DNA of 64,000 bases from Desulfomicrobium escambiense DSM 10707. Lineage in GTDB: Bacteria; Desulfobacterota; Desulfovibrionia; Desulfovibrionales; Desulfomicrobiaceae. How positions within the stretch are numbered: the stretch's first letter is position 1; the number at the start of each line of letters is the position of its first letter. Where the stretch lies: contig NZ_AUAR01000006.1 of NCBI RefSeq assembly GCF_000428825.1, positions 124,001 through 188,000 on the forward strand, written 5' to 3'. A model generated the notes under the pieces. The model made no database searches and had not been told where the DNA came from. It saw only the letters and a list, made by a program, of their open reading frames with translations. Positions 1 through 7,190 of the stretch are shown one piece after another. A program made the position numbers and the translations under genes.

Positions 1-195
1 GCCGACGATGGCCGGCACGAAGGCCGTGTAGAGCCCGAAGTAGAGAGGCAGACCCGAGAGCTGGGCATAGGCCATGGCCTTGGGCACCAGGATCAGGGCC
101 CCGGTGATGCCGGCCATGAGGTCGGCCCGCACCGTCAGCATGGACAGGGGAAACCACGCCAGAAAGGGAAAGAAGCGCAAAAGCCTGATCGACAT
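1..195 (-). CDS. SulP family inorganic anion permease, N-terminus (partial)
   Basis: Only the first 65 codons lie in the window; the gene continues beyond base 1. The translated start reads MSIRLLRFFPFLAWF and then a segment with MAGITGALILVPKAMAYAQL, followed by GLPLYFGLYTAFVPAIVG, which is the hallmark first transmembrane region of SulP/SLC26 sulfate and anion transporters. The ATG is the complement of bases 193-195, with an AAGGA-like ribosome site just upstream. The product should sit in the inner membrane and move sulfate, bicarbonate or a related anion. It lies 73 bases downstream of a universal stress protein on the same strand, so the two may be co-transcribed. The substrate cannot be judged from this fragment. 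Confidence 0.85.
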   Translation of the reverse strand, partial: MSIRLLRFFPFLAWFPLSMLTVRADLMAGITGALILVPKAMAYAQLSGLPLYFGLYTAFVPAIVG

Positions 196-268
196 GAGAC
201 CGTTCCTTGCCCGAAAATTCATGAAAGAAGGATACCGCAGACTGTTCCCGGCACCGCCGCAAACGCCC

Positions 269-1120
269 TCAAGCAGTGACCACCAGCACGGCGCAGTGCG
301 CCCAGCCGCAGACCTCCTTGGTCACGCGGCCCGTGAACATCCTCGGCAGCCGACTGCCGTTGACCCCGCCGATCATGATCATGTCCACCCCGCGCTCCTC
401 GGCGGCCCGGACGATGACGTTCGAGGGGTGCCCGACGTCGGCCACGGCTTCGAACTGCAGGTGCGGCCACTTCTCCCGGCCCCGCGCGCAGACGTCCTCG
501 ACCATCTTGCGGGCCGCGCCGAGGCCGCTCTCGCGTCTGGCCACGGCCACGAAGGTCAGACGCTGCAGGGTCACGCAGCACATCCCCAGGCTCAGGGCCT
601 CCTCCACGGCCAGCCGGCTGCTCGGCGAATCCTCCACGGCCACGAGGACATGCGTCCCGGTCAGCAGGGAATCCTTGGGCAACACGAGGACCATGGGGAA
701 ACCCAGGCCGATGACCTTGGAGGTCATGCTACCGACCATGAGGTACAGCCGGCCGGCGCGGCCGTGGCGGCCCATAAGGATGACGTCCACCCCGCGCATG
801 CGCGCCTGTTCGACGATGGCGTGCTCCGGAACCGACGACCCGACGACCACGGTCTCGCACTCCACCCCGCTGTCCCTGGCCATTCTGCGGACTCCCTCCA
901 TGTAGGGCGCGATCTCCTGCTGCCTGCGCGTAACCTTGGAATTGGCGGACTTCAGGGACTCCGTATCGATCCTGACGACATGCAGCACGACGACCCTGGC
1001 CTGGCAGGCCTGCCCGAAAAAGACGGCCTCCTGGACGGCGCCGTCGCTGTAGTTCGAGCCGTCCGTGGCCAGCAGCAGGGTTTTGGCCTCGCCAAGGAGA
1101 CTGGTGGAGAAGCGGTTCAT
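269..1120 (-). CDS. Tandem universal stress protein (two Usp domains)
   Basis: 283 residues made of two UspA folds, roughly residues 10-145 and 150-283. The first domain opens with TLLLATDGSNYSDGAVQEA and carries an intact ATP-binding signature, G-x2-G-x9-GS (GRHGRAGRLYLMVGS). The second domain has a degenerate version, G-x2-G-x8-GR (GGVNGSRLPRMFTGR), so perhaps only the first half binds nucleotide. Usp proteins are cytoplasmic stress or signalling proteins. The gene precedes a SulP permease on the same strand, and Usp genes are often found beside anion transporters, which suggests a role tied to transport or energy status. The specific function is unknown. Confidence 0.9.
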   Translation of the reverse strand: MNRFSTSLLGEAKTLLLATDGSNYSDGAVQEAVFFGQACQARVVVLHVVRIDTESLKSANSKVTRRQQEIAPYMEGVRRMARDSGVECETVVVGSSVPEHAIVEQARMRGVDVILMGRHGRAGRLYLMVGSMTSKVIGLGFPMVLVLPKDSLLTGTHVLVAVEDSPSSRLAVEEALSLGMCCVTLQRLTFVAVARRESGLGAARKMVEDVCARGREKWPHLQFEAVADVGHPSNVIVRAAEERGVDMIMIGGVNGSRLPRMFTGRVTKEVCGWAHCAVLVVTA

Positions 1121-1240
1121 GCGCGCTCCGGGTTGCGGTTAGGTCTTGTCAAGACGCTACCACCCGCGATGCCCCAATACAAGCGTCGTTCGGAAATGCA
1201 CGACGCCCTGCGCCGGCCCATCCGGAAATAAGCCAGGTGT

Positions 1241-1269
1241 TTGACTGGCCGTTACACGGACGGTAGGTT
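1241..1269 (+). promoter_or_regulatory. Probable sigma70-type promoter for the TrmO-aldolase gene
   Basis: TTGACT at 1241-1246 and TAGGTT at 1264-1269, 17 bases apart, would start RNA near 1276, about 30 bases before the ATG at 1307. The -35 matches the consensus at five of six positions and the -10 at three. Assigned by eye. Confidence 0.5.
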
Positions 1270-1306
1270 CAGACTGACCAGCGAAAACATCCACCAAGGA
1301 CCGTAC

Positions 1307-2281
1307 ATGAACCCCAGCATCGTCGGCATCGTCCACTCCCACCTGCGCACCCGCGAGGAATGTCCCAAACACGGGGACACGGCCCTGCTCCCGGTCTGGA
1401 TCGAGATCATGCCCGAATTCGAACCGGCGGCCACGGACCTCCAGATCGGCGACGCCGTCGTCGTGCTGACCTGGATGCACCAGGGCGACCGCTCCGTGCT
1501 GCGCTGCCACCCCCGGGGCAACCGCGACCTGCCCATGCGCGGCATCTTCTCCACCCGCTCCCCGGACCGGCCCACGCCCATCGGCCTGCACAACGTGCGC
1601 ATCACCGGGCGCGAAGGTCTGCGCATGCAGGTCCATCCCCTGGAAGTCATCGACGGCACGCCCGTCATCGACATCAAGCCGGACAATTCCGCGGCCCCCG
1701 GCCGGGAGGAATTTCCGTCCCTGGTCAACCCGGACACCGGACGGGCCATCATCGAGGCGGGCCGCGACGGCTGGCTGCGCGGGCTCTTCGCCGGGTTCAA
1801 CGGCAACATCAGCGTGCGTCAGGGTTCCCGGGTGGTCATCACCGCCACGGGCAGCGCCAAGGGCCACCTTTCGCCCCGGGACTTGGCCGTGGTCGATCTT
1901 GAGAGCGGCGACGCCCTGTCGTCGGCGCAGGCCTCTTCGGAGCTGTCCGTGCACCTGGAAATCTACCGCAACCAGCCGGCGGCCCAGGCCATCGTGCATA
2001 CCCACCCCCCGAAGCTCATCGCCCTGTCCCTGCGCGGCAAGGGGTCCCTGCTGCAGTTGCCCCTCTACGAAGGGCAGGTCTTCGCCACCAAGCTGACCCG
2101 CATCCCATCCGAAATACCCGGCACGCCGGAACTCGGGGAATCCGCGGGACAGGCCGCCCGCTATTTCCAGGCCGTGTTCATGGACGACCACGGACTGGTC
2201 TGCTGGGGCGGAAGCATGACCCAGGCCCTGGGCCTGTCCGAAGAACTGGAGAGCCTGGCCGCCATCGCCCTGGCCCGCTGA
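1307..2281 (+). CDS. TrmO-like tRNA methyltransferase domain fused to class II aldolase/adducin domain
   Basis: 324 residues. Residues 1-130 match the TrmO/TsaA (UPF0066) beta-barrel, with the SAM-binding signature at about 79-97 (GIFSTRSPDRPTPIGL) and LEVIDGTPVIDIKP near 112-125. TrmO N6-methylates t6A37 of tRNA-Thr. Residues 140-324 are a class II aldolase/adducin domain: FNGNIS at 164-169, the catalytic-acid motif SSELSVH with Glu212, and the metal ligands His231 and His233 (HTHP) and His295 (DDHG). All expected ligands are present, so both halves look active. The ATG at 1307 was chosen because AAGGA sits at 1296-1300; a longer frame opens at TTG 1241, which is better read as the -35 box. 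The aldolase substrate is unknown. Confidence 0.85.
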   Translation: MNPSIVGIVHSHLRTREECPKHGDTALLPVWIEIMPEFEPAATDLQIGDAVVVLTWMHQGDRSVLRCHPRGNRDLPMRGIFSTRSPDRPTPIGLHNVRITGREGLRMQVHPLEVIDGTPVIDIKPDNSAAPGREEFPSLVNPDTGRAIIEAGRDGWLRGLFAGFNGNISVRQGSRVVITATGSAKGHLSPRDLAVVDLESGDALSSAQASSELSVHLEIYRNQPAAQAIVHTHPPKLIALSLRGKGSLLQLPLYEGQVFATKLTRIPSEIPGTPELGESAGQAARYFQAVFMDDHGLVCWGGSMTQALGLSEELESLAAIALAR

Positions 2282-2324
2282 GGGCGGAGCCGGGGCGATG
2301 GCCCCGGAAAGGACGCTTTTTTGC

Positions 2325-2353
2325 TTGCCAACGGAGCGCACGTCGTCTATTAA
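2325..2353 (+). promoter_or_regulatory. Probable promoter of the DEAD-box helicase gene
   Basis: TTGCCA at 2325-2330 and TATTAA at 2348-2353 are 17 bases apart. RNA would begin near 2360, giving a leader of about 180 bases before the helicase ATG at 2543. Confidence 0.5.
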
Positions 2354-2371
2354 CCCCGAGCATTTCCTCGC

Positions 2372-2503
2372 GGGGGAGCGTTCCCCCTATCCGCACGACC
2401 TTCTTGAGCTTCAGCCTCATCCGGTTCCACACGTTTCTGAAATGCGTTTTCTCCCGTCTTGGACAGTCGGTCTCATGGTGCAGGCCCGGTTCCAGAGCCG
2501 GGC
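2372..2503 (+). promoter_or_regulatory. Structured leader of the DEAD-box helicase mRNA
   Basis: Two perfect hairpins are visible. One is GGGGGA (2372-2377) with TCCCCC (2382-2387) around a GCGT loop. The other is GCCCGG (2484-2489) with CCGGGC (2498-2503) around an 8-base loop. No open frame with a convincing ribosome site occupies the stretch. Long structured leaders are known for cold-shock RNA helicase genes such as csdA/deaD; a regulatory role here is inference. Confidence 0.35.
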
Positions 2504-2542
2504 ACTTTTGACCGCGTGGCCTCGGGCCCGCAAGGTATCATC

Positions 2543-4138
2543 ATGACGACTTTTTCCGAATTGGGTCTGTCCGACCTGACCATCCAGGCTCTGTCCCGCA
2601 AGGGCTTCGAGGAGCCCACCCCCATCCAGATCAAGACCATCCCGGCCGTGCTGGCCGGCGAAAGCGACATCGTGGCCCAGGCCCAGACGGGCACGGGCAA
2701 GACCGCGGCCTTCGGCCTGCCGCTGCTGGAACTCTTGGAGCAGGACGCCCGCAAGGTGCAGGCCCTGGTCCTGGCCCCGACCCGCGAACTGGCCATTCAG
2801 GTGGCAGAGGAGATCAATTCCCTGCGCGGCGGCCGGACCGTCAGCGTGACCCCCATCTACGGCGGGCAGTCCATGGAGATCCAGCTGCGCAACCTCAGGC
2901 GCGGCGTGTCCGTGGTCGTCGGCACCCCGGGCCGTGTCCTCGACCACCTGCGCCGCGGCACCCTCGACCTCTCAAGCATCCGCTTCCTCATCCTCGACGA
3001 GGCCGACGAGATGCTGAACATGGGCTTTCTGGAAGACGTGACGGAGATCATGGAGCAGACGGCGGCCGACAAGCGGACCATGCTCTTCTCCGCCACCATG
3101 CCCCCGGAAATCCTGCGCGTGGCCAAGAAATACATGGGCGACTACCAGGTCATCCGCGCCGCGTCCGAACAGCTGACCGCCACCCAGACCGACCAGATCT
3201 ACTTCGAGGTGTCGGCGGCCGACAAGTTCGAGGCCCTGTGCCGCATCATCGACATGGAGGAGGACTTCTACGGGCTGGTCTTCACCCGCACCAAGGTCGA
3301 CGCCGACGCCGTGTCCCAGCGCCTCATGGAGCGCGGCTACGACGCCGACACCCTGCACGGCGACATGTCCCAGAGCCTGCGCGAGAAGATCCTGGCCAAG
3401 TTCAAGAAGCGCCTGGCGCGCATCCTCGTGGCCACGGACGTGGCCGCGCGCGGCATCGACGTGCACGACCTGACCCACGTCATCAATTTCGACCTGCCCC
3501 ACGACCCCGAGGCCTACGTGCACCGCGTCGGCCGCACGGGCCGCGCCGGCAAGGAAGGCATCGCCATCACCTTCATCACGCCGTCCGAATACCGCCGCCT
3601 GCAGTTCATCAGCAAGCAGGCCAAGACGGACATCCGCAAGGCGCGCCTGCCCAAGGTCAGCGACGTCATCCAGATGAAGAAGGAGCGTATCCGGGCGGAA
3701 CTGGCGGCCATCGTGGCCACGGAGCCGGAACTGGAATTTCTGGGCATGGCCCAGGAACTGCTCGAACAGAGCAAGCCGCGCGAAACCCTGGCCGCCCTGC
3801 TGCAGCACATGTTCCAGGAGGAACTCGACGCCTCCAACTACCGCGAGATCGAGGACGCCTTCGTGGTCGACAAGAAAGGCAAGACCCGCCTCTTCGTCAC
3901 CCAGGGCCGCAAGGACGGTCTGACCCCCAAGCGCCTGCTGACCTTCCTGGACGAGAACTGCCGCATCCCGTCGCGCAAGGTCTGGGACATCCAGATCATG
4001 GAGACCTTCGCCTTCGTGTCCCTGCCCTTCCAGGAAGCCGAGAAGGTGCTGTCCATGTTCAACCGCAAGGGCAAGGACGGCGGCTTCGTCTTCACCAAGG
4101 CCAAGGGGCGCCCGACCCCGCCGCCCGTCAGGAAATAG
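2543..4138 (+). CDS. DEAD-box ATP-dependent RNA helicase (DeaD/CsdA type)
   Basis: 531 residues. The full helicase motif set is visible: Q motif (EEPTPIQ), motif I AQTGTGKT near residues 48-55, Ia PTRELAIQ, Ib TPGR, II DEAD, III SAT, V ARGID and VI HRVGRTGR. The C-terminal third (about 440-520) resembles the DbpA-type RNA-binding domain found in DeaD/CsdA and DbpA. It would unwind RNA during ribosome assembly or decay, in the cytoplasm. I chose the ATG at 2543 because MTTFSELGL matches family N-termini; the open frame runs 28 codons further upstream into a non-conserved segment. The gene ends just before a strong terminator. Confidence 0.95.
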   Translation: MTTFSELGLSDLTIQALSRKGFEEPTPIQIKTIPAVLAGESDIVAQAQTGTGKTAAFGLPLLELLEQDARKVQALVLAPTRELAIQVAEEINSLRGGRTVSVTPIYGGQSMEIQLRNLRRGVSVVVGTPGRVLDHLRRGTLDLSSIRFLILDEADEMLNMGFLEDVTEIMEQTAADKRTMLFSATMPPEILRVAKKYMGDYQVIRAASEQLTATQTDQIYFEVSAADKFEALCRIIDMEEDFYGLVFTRTKVDADAVSQRLMERGYDADTLHGDMSQSLREKILAKFKKRLARILVATDVAARGIDVHDLTHVINFDLPHDPEAYVHRVGRTGRAGKEGIAITFITPSEYRRLQFISKQAKTDIRKARLPKVSDVIQMKKERIRAELAAIVATEPELEFLGMAQELLEQSKPRETLAALLQHMFQEELDASNYREIEDAFVVDKKGKTRLFVTQGRKDGLTPKRLLTFLDENCRIPSRKVWDIQIMETFAFVSLPFQEAEKVLSMFNRKGKDGGFVFTKAKGRPTPPPVRK

Positions 4139-4143
4139 CCAGC

Positions 4144-4180
4144 AAGAAAGGCCGCGCTCCACAGCGCGGCCTTTCTTGTT
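4144..4180 (+). terminator. Rho-independent terminator after the DEAD-box gene (bidirectional)
   Basis: A perfect 15-bp stem, AAGAAAGGCCGCGCT (4144-4158) with its complement at 4163-4177, around a CCAC loop and followed by TTCTTGTTTT. On the minus strand it also ends in a T-rich run, so it can serve the converging gene at 4230-4424. Confidence 0.9.
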
Positions 4181-4229
4181 TTCAGCCCCCCGACCCACCG
4201 TCGCAAGGGCGCCCTTACGCCAACCCGCT

Positions 4230-4424
4230 TCACTGCTTCACGCCGTCCTCGAGATCGTACAGGATTCGCTCCTCGCTGCGGGAGTGTTCGTAGTCGACCC
4301 ACCGGAACTCGGTCTGGTTCATGAGCCAGCGAATGACCTCGGCCTGGGAATGCGGCGTGCCGGGGTAGTCGACCACCTCGGAAAAGCGGTGCCCGAAGAT
4401 CGTGATTTCCACGGCGATTTTCAT
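4230..4424 (-). CDS. Small hypothetical protein, 64 residues
   Basis: Starts MKIAVEITIFGHRFSEVVDY and ends with an acidic tail (YDLEDGVKQ). The protein is soluble, with no signal peptide, membrane segment or cysteine. The ATG (complement of 4422-4424) has a strong GGAGG ribosome site. A longer frame on this strand continues upstream to 4760 but runs through the rubrerythrin gene, so it is not the real start. I do not recognise a family. It lies downstream of rubrerythrin on the same strand but behind that gene's terminator; a candidate promoter of its own is at 4449-4476. Confidence 0.7.
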   Translation of the reverse strand: MKIAVEITIFGHRFSEVVDYPGTPHSQAEVIRWLMNQTEFRWVDYEHSRSEERILYDLEDGVKQ

Positions 4425-4448
4425 GGGGCGCCTCCTCGTATTTTCAGT

Positions 4449-4476
4449 CAGATATGACCGGCTGTGCCTTCGGCAA
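4449..4476 (-). promoter_or_regulatory. Candidate promoter for the 64-residue protein
   Basis: On the minus strand, TTGCCG (complement of 4471-4476) and TATCTG (complement of 4449-4454) are 16 bases apart, ending 25 bases before the ATG. The -10 match is weak. Confidence 0.3.
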
Positions 4477-4481
4477 GCATG

Positions 4482-4511
4482 AAAAAGCCGCACCCCCGAA
4501 AGGATGCGGCT
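4482..4511 (-). terminator. Rho-independent terminator after rubrerythrin
   Basis: Read on the minus strand, AGCCGCA pairs with TGCGGCT (4505-4511 with 4486-4492), with further pairs towards the loop, followed by TTTTTC. It lies 28 bases past the rubrerythrin stop codon. Confidence 0.8.
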
Positions 4512-4539
4512 CAAGCGGTCATGGGCAGGCGACAGAACA

Positions 4540-5034
4540 CTAGCCCACGACGTTGTAGGCCTTGGGGGCAGCGCCGCAGATGGGGCACTTGTCGGAGGGC
4601 TGGCCTTCATGGATGTGTCCGCAGACGCTGCAGACGTAGTAGTCCACGGCTTCAAGGGCGGCCATCTTCTCGGCGGCCTTGGCGTACAGGTTGGCGTGGC
4701 ACTCCTCGGCCTGGTTGGCGAAGCCGAAGTAGCGCTCGGCGGCTTTCTCGCCCTCGGCACTCGCGTCGGCGATCATGGCCGGGTACATGGACTTGAACTC
4801 GTGGGTCTCGCCGGCCACCGCCTCCTTCAGGTTGTCGGCCGTGGAGCCGATGCCCTTCAGCAGGCGCAGATGGGCGTGGGCGTGGATGGTCTCGGCCTCG
4901 GCGGCGGCGCGGAACAGCTTGGCAACCTGCGGCAGCCCCTCTTCGTCCGCCTTCTTGGCAAACGCCAGGTATTTGCGGTTGGCCTGGGATTCTCCGGCGA
5001 AAGCTTCCTTCAGGTTGTCGGTAGTCTTGCTCAT
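4540..5034 (-). CDS. rbr: Rubrerythrin
   Basis: 164 residues, the short end of the rubrerythrin range. The N-terminal ferritin-like four-helix domain shows the diiron ligand motifs: Glu15 (AGESQAN), Glu48 with His51 (EAETIHAH), Glu76/Glu79 (GETHE) and the Glu110/Glu111-His113 region (AEECHA). The C-terminus is a rubredoxin-like Fe(SCys)4 knuckle with Cys135, Cys138, Cys150 and Cys153. Rubrerythrins reduce hydrogen peroxide in the cytoplasm of anaerobes using rubredoxin or NADH-derived electrons. The ATG has AAGGAG just upstream. The AT-rich stretch between this gene and the divergent tetR (5040-5115) probably holds its promoter. A PerR-type operator would be expected from the family, but I do not see a convincing one. 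Confidence 0.96.
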   Translation of the reverse strand: MSKTTDNLKEAFAGESQANRKYLAFAKKADEEGLPQVAKLFRAAAEAETIHAHAHLRLLKGIGSTADNLKEAVAGETHEFKSMYPAMIADASAEGEKAAERYFGFANQAEECHANLYAKAAEKMAALEAVDYYVCSVCGHIHEGQPSDKCPICGAAPKAYNVVG

Positions 5035-5245
5035 CGGGTGTTACTCCTTATGGTTGCGTTGTTTATTATTAGGAAAAATTATCAAGAAGACTTCTAAAGA
5101 AATCATTCTGCGCTGGCAAGCAAAAATTTCAGCCCGTTGCCCTTTTCGCAAGCCAGGCGCGCTGGCCATGTCCTGCCACATCCCGTACAGAACGTCCTCC
5201 CTTTTCCGGGCTCGGACCCATTTTGTGAAGTTTGAAATTTCCTTC

Positions 5246-5274
5246 TTGACGCCGAAGTGAACGATCGTTAACTA
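5246..5274 (+). promoter_or_regulatory. tetR promoter and palindromic operator
   Basis: TTGACG (5246-5251) and TAACTA (5269-5274) are 17 bases apart. The spacer holds the perfect 10-bp palindrome AACGATCGTT (5260-5269), extending to the near-perfect 16-mer GTGAACGATCGTTAAC (5257-5272) with one mismatched pair. A dimeric TetR bound there would block polymerase. The predicted RNA start falls at 5281-5282, on the tetR start codon. Confidence 0.65.
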
Positions 5275-5281
5275 GCCGCCC

Positions 5282-5878
5282 ATGGCAAAACGACTGACCA
5301 CCACCATCCGCCGCGAACAGATCGCCGAAGCCGCCCTGGCCCTCGTGGCCGATCAGGGCGTCGGCGCCCTGACAGCGCGCAACGTGGCCCGGGCCGTGGG
5401 CGTGACCGCTCCGGCCCTGTACAGGCATTTCCCGGGGGGCAAGGCGGACATTCTGTCGAGCGTCCTCGACCTTCTCGACTCCGTGAAAAGCGAAGGCATA
5501 CGGATGGCCTTCGAGGAACCGGGCCCGCCCCTGGCCAAACTCCGCCGCTGCTTCGACCTGCATGTCAGCGTCATCGAGCGCTACCGCGCCCTGCCCATCC
5601 TCGTCCTTTCGGATTCCATCTGGATCGACGAACCGGACCTGAAGGCCCGCCTGGTGGAGAGCCACCGGCAGCAGCAGGCGCAGATCTCGGACATCGTCCG
5701 CGAAGGTCAGGCCGCCGGGGAGATCCGCCGGGACATCGACGCCGACCGCATTTTCGTCCAGTTCCTGGGGCAGTTCCTGACCATCGCCATCCTCTACAGC
5801 CGCCGGGGCGACATGATCGACCCCAAGGCCCAGGCCGAGGCCAACTGGCAGATGTTCCTGCAGGCCGTGGCCCCCTGA
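5282..5878 (+). CDS. TetR/AcrR family repressor of the RND efflux operon
   Basis: 198 residues. The N-terminal helix-turn-helix spans about residues 10-56 (REQIAEAALALVADQG, then TARNVARAVGVTAPALYRHF), followed by a variable ligand-binding domain. The only plausible start is the ATG at 5282, which has no Shine-Dalgarno sequence; the likely promoter places the transcript start almost on the ATG, so the message may be leaderless. The gene lies 65 bases upstream of, and in line with, a membrane-fusion/RND/outer-membrane efflux set. No second copy of its palindrome is seen before the pump genes, so it probably represses the whole run from its own promoter. The inducer is unknown. Confidence 0.92.
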   Translation: MAKRLTTTIRREQIAEAALALVADQGVGALTARNVARAVGVTAPALYRHFPGGKADILSSVLDLLDSVKSEGIRMAFEEPGPPLAKLRRCFDLHVSVIERYRALPILVLSDSIWIDEPDLKARLVESHRQQQAQISDIVREGQAAGEIRRDIDADRIFVQFLGQFLTIAILYSRRGDMIDPKAQAEANWQMFLQAVAP

Positions 5879-5943
5879 TTGTATTACCGCATCATCACCT
5901 GTCACTCATAAATTTCATGCACCAGAACTTCAGGAAGGTACTC

Positions 5944-7092
5944 ATGAAGAAGACACTCATCGTCATCGCCGTCATGGCCGCAGTCGGCCTCGGATATCTC
6001 GCCTGGCACAAGCCATCCCAGGCCAACCAGCCGGCCGCGGCCCAGGCCAAGCCCGCCCCCGAGGTGGCCGTGGTCACCATGCAGGAGACGGACGTGACCC
6101 TGACCTCGGAACTGCCGGGACGGACCGCCGTCTACCAGGTGGCCGAAATACGGCCCCAGGTCGGGGGCATCATCAAGCAGCGCGCCTTCACCGAAGGCAC
6201 GGAAGTCAAGGCCGGCGACCTCCTCTACCAGATCGACCCGTCCACCTACGAGGTGGCCGTGGCCCAGGCCAAGGCCGCCGTGGCCAAGTCCAAGGCCGAG
6301 CTCGAACCGGCCAGACTCAAGGCCGCGCGCTACCGCGACCTGATCCGCACCAAGGCAGTGAGCCAGCAGGACCATGACGAGGTCATGGCCGCCCTGGCCC
6401 TGGCCGAGGCCAACGTGGCCGCATCCCAGGCCCAGCTCGACGCCGCGCGCATCGACCTGGAACGCACACGGGTCACGGCGCCCATCGGCGGACGCATCGG
6501 CCGATCCTCCGTCACCCCCGGCGCCCTGGTCACGGCCAACCAGGCCCAGGCCATGGCCGCCGTACAGCAGCTCGACCCCATCTACGTCGACCTGACCCAG
6601 TCCAACGTGGAACTGCTGCGCCTCAAGCGCGCCCTGGCCAGCGGCAGCATGCAGTCCGCCGGCGAGGCGGGCGCCAAGGTCCGCCTCATCCTGGAGGATG
6701 GATCGAGCTATCCCCTGCAGGGAACCCTGCAGCTGGCCGAGGCCAGCGTGGACCAGAGCACCGGCTCCGTGACCCTGCGCGCCGTCTTCCCCAACCCCGA
6801 CCGCGACCTGCTGCCCGGCATGTATGTCCGCGCGGTCATCGAGGAAGGCGTGCTGGCCAAGGCCATGCTCGTTCCGCAGCAGGCCGTGGTCCGCAACGCC
6901 CAGGGCCAGGCCATGGCCATGGTCGTGGACGCCGGCGAGACCATCGCCGCCCGCCCCCTGGAGCTGGACCGCGCCGTGGGCGGCGACTGGATCGTGCGCC
7001 AGGGCCTGGCCTCCGGCGACCGCGTTGTGATCGAAGGACTGCAGAAGGCGCGACCCGGCACGCAGGTCCGCGTCGCCCAGACCGCCAACTGA
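5944..7092 (+). CDS. RND efflux periplasmic adaptor (membrane fusion protein, AcrA/MexA type)
   Basis: 382 residues. An N-terminal hydrophobic segment (residues 3-20, KTLIVIAVMAAVGLGYL) exports or anchors it. No lipobox cysteine is present, unlike E. coli AcrA. The HlyD-like lipoyl and alpha-hairpin region follows (about 60-165), then the beta-barrel and membrane-proximal domains with LPGMYVRAVIEEG. The adaptor bridges the inner-membrane pump and the outer-membrane channel. The start at 5944 has AGGAAGG upstream. An in-frame ATG nine codons earlier (5917) lacks a good ribosome site. It is the first pump gene after tetR. Confidence 0.94.
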   Translation: MKKTLIVIAVMAAVGLGYLAWHKPSQANQPAAAQAKPAPEVAVVTMQETDVTLTSELPGRTAVYQVAEIRPQVGGIIKQRAFTEGTEVKAGDLLYQIDPSTYEVAVAQAKAAVAKSKAELEPARLKAARYRDLIRTKAVSQQDHDEVMAALALAEANVAASQAQLDAARIDLERTRVTAPIGGRIGRSSVTPGALVTANQAQAMAAVQQLDPIYVDLTQSNVELLRLKRALASGSMQSAGEAGAKVRLILEDGSSYPLQGTLQLAEASVDQSTGSVTLRAVFPNPDRDLLPGMYVRAVIEEGVLAKAMLVPQQAVVRNAQGQAMAMVVDAGETIAARPLELDRAVGGDWIVRQGLASGDRVVIEGLQKARPGTQVRVAQTAN

Positions 7093-7126
7093 TTCCGTCC
7101 CCCAATCAATAAACTCGCTCCCCGTT

Positions 7127-7145
7127 GCCCCGGCCCCGCCGGGGC
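7127..7145 (+). other. Intergenic RNA hairpin between adaptor and pump genes
   Basis: GCCCCGGC (7127-7134) and GCCGGGGC (7138-7145) form a perfect 8-bp stem with a CCC loop in the 98-base gap. No T-run follows, so it is more likely an mRNA-processing or stability element than a terminator. Confidence 0.5.
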
Positions 7146-7190
7146 GCGAACGGATTCCGCGCGCCCCAGCCGGAAAGAGAAGGAGATATC

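Noticed and set aside
5040-5115. A PerR or Fur operator before rubrerythrin
   Set aside because: The stretch is AT-rich with GATAATT and TAATAATAA pieces, but no good inverted repeat matching a PerR or Fur box is present.
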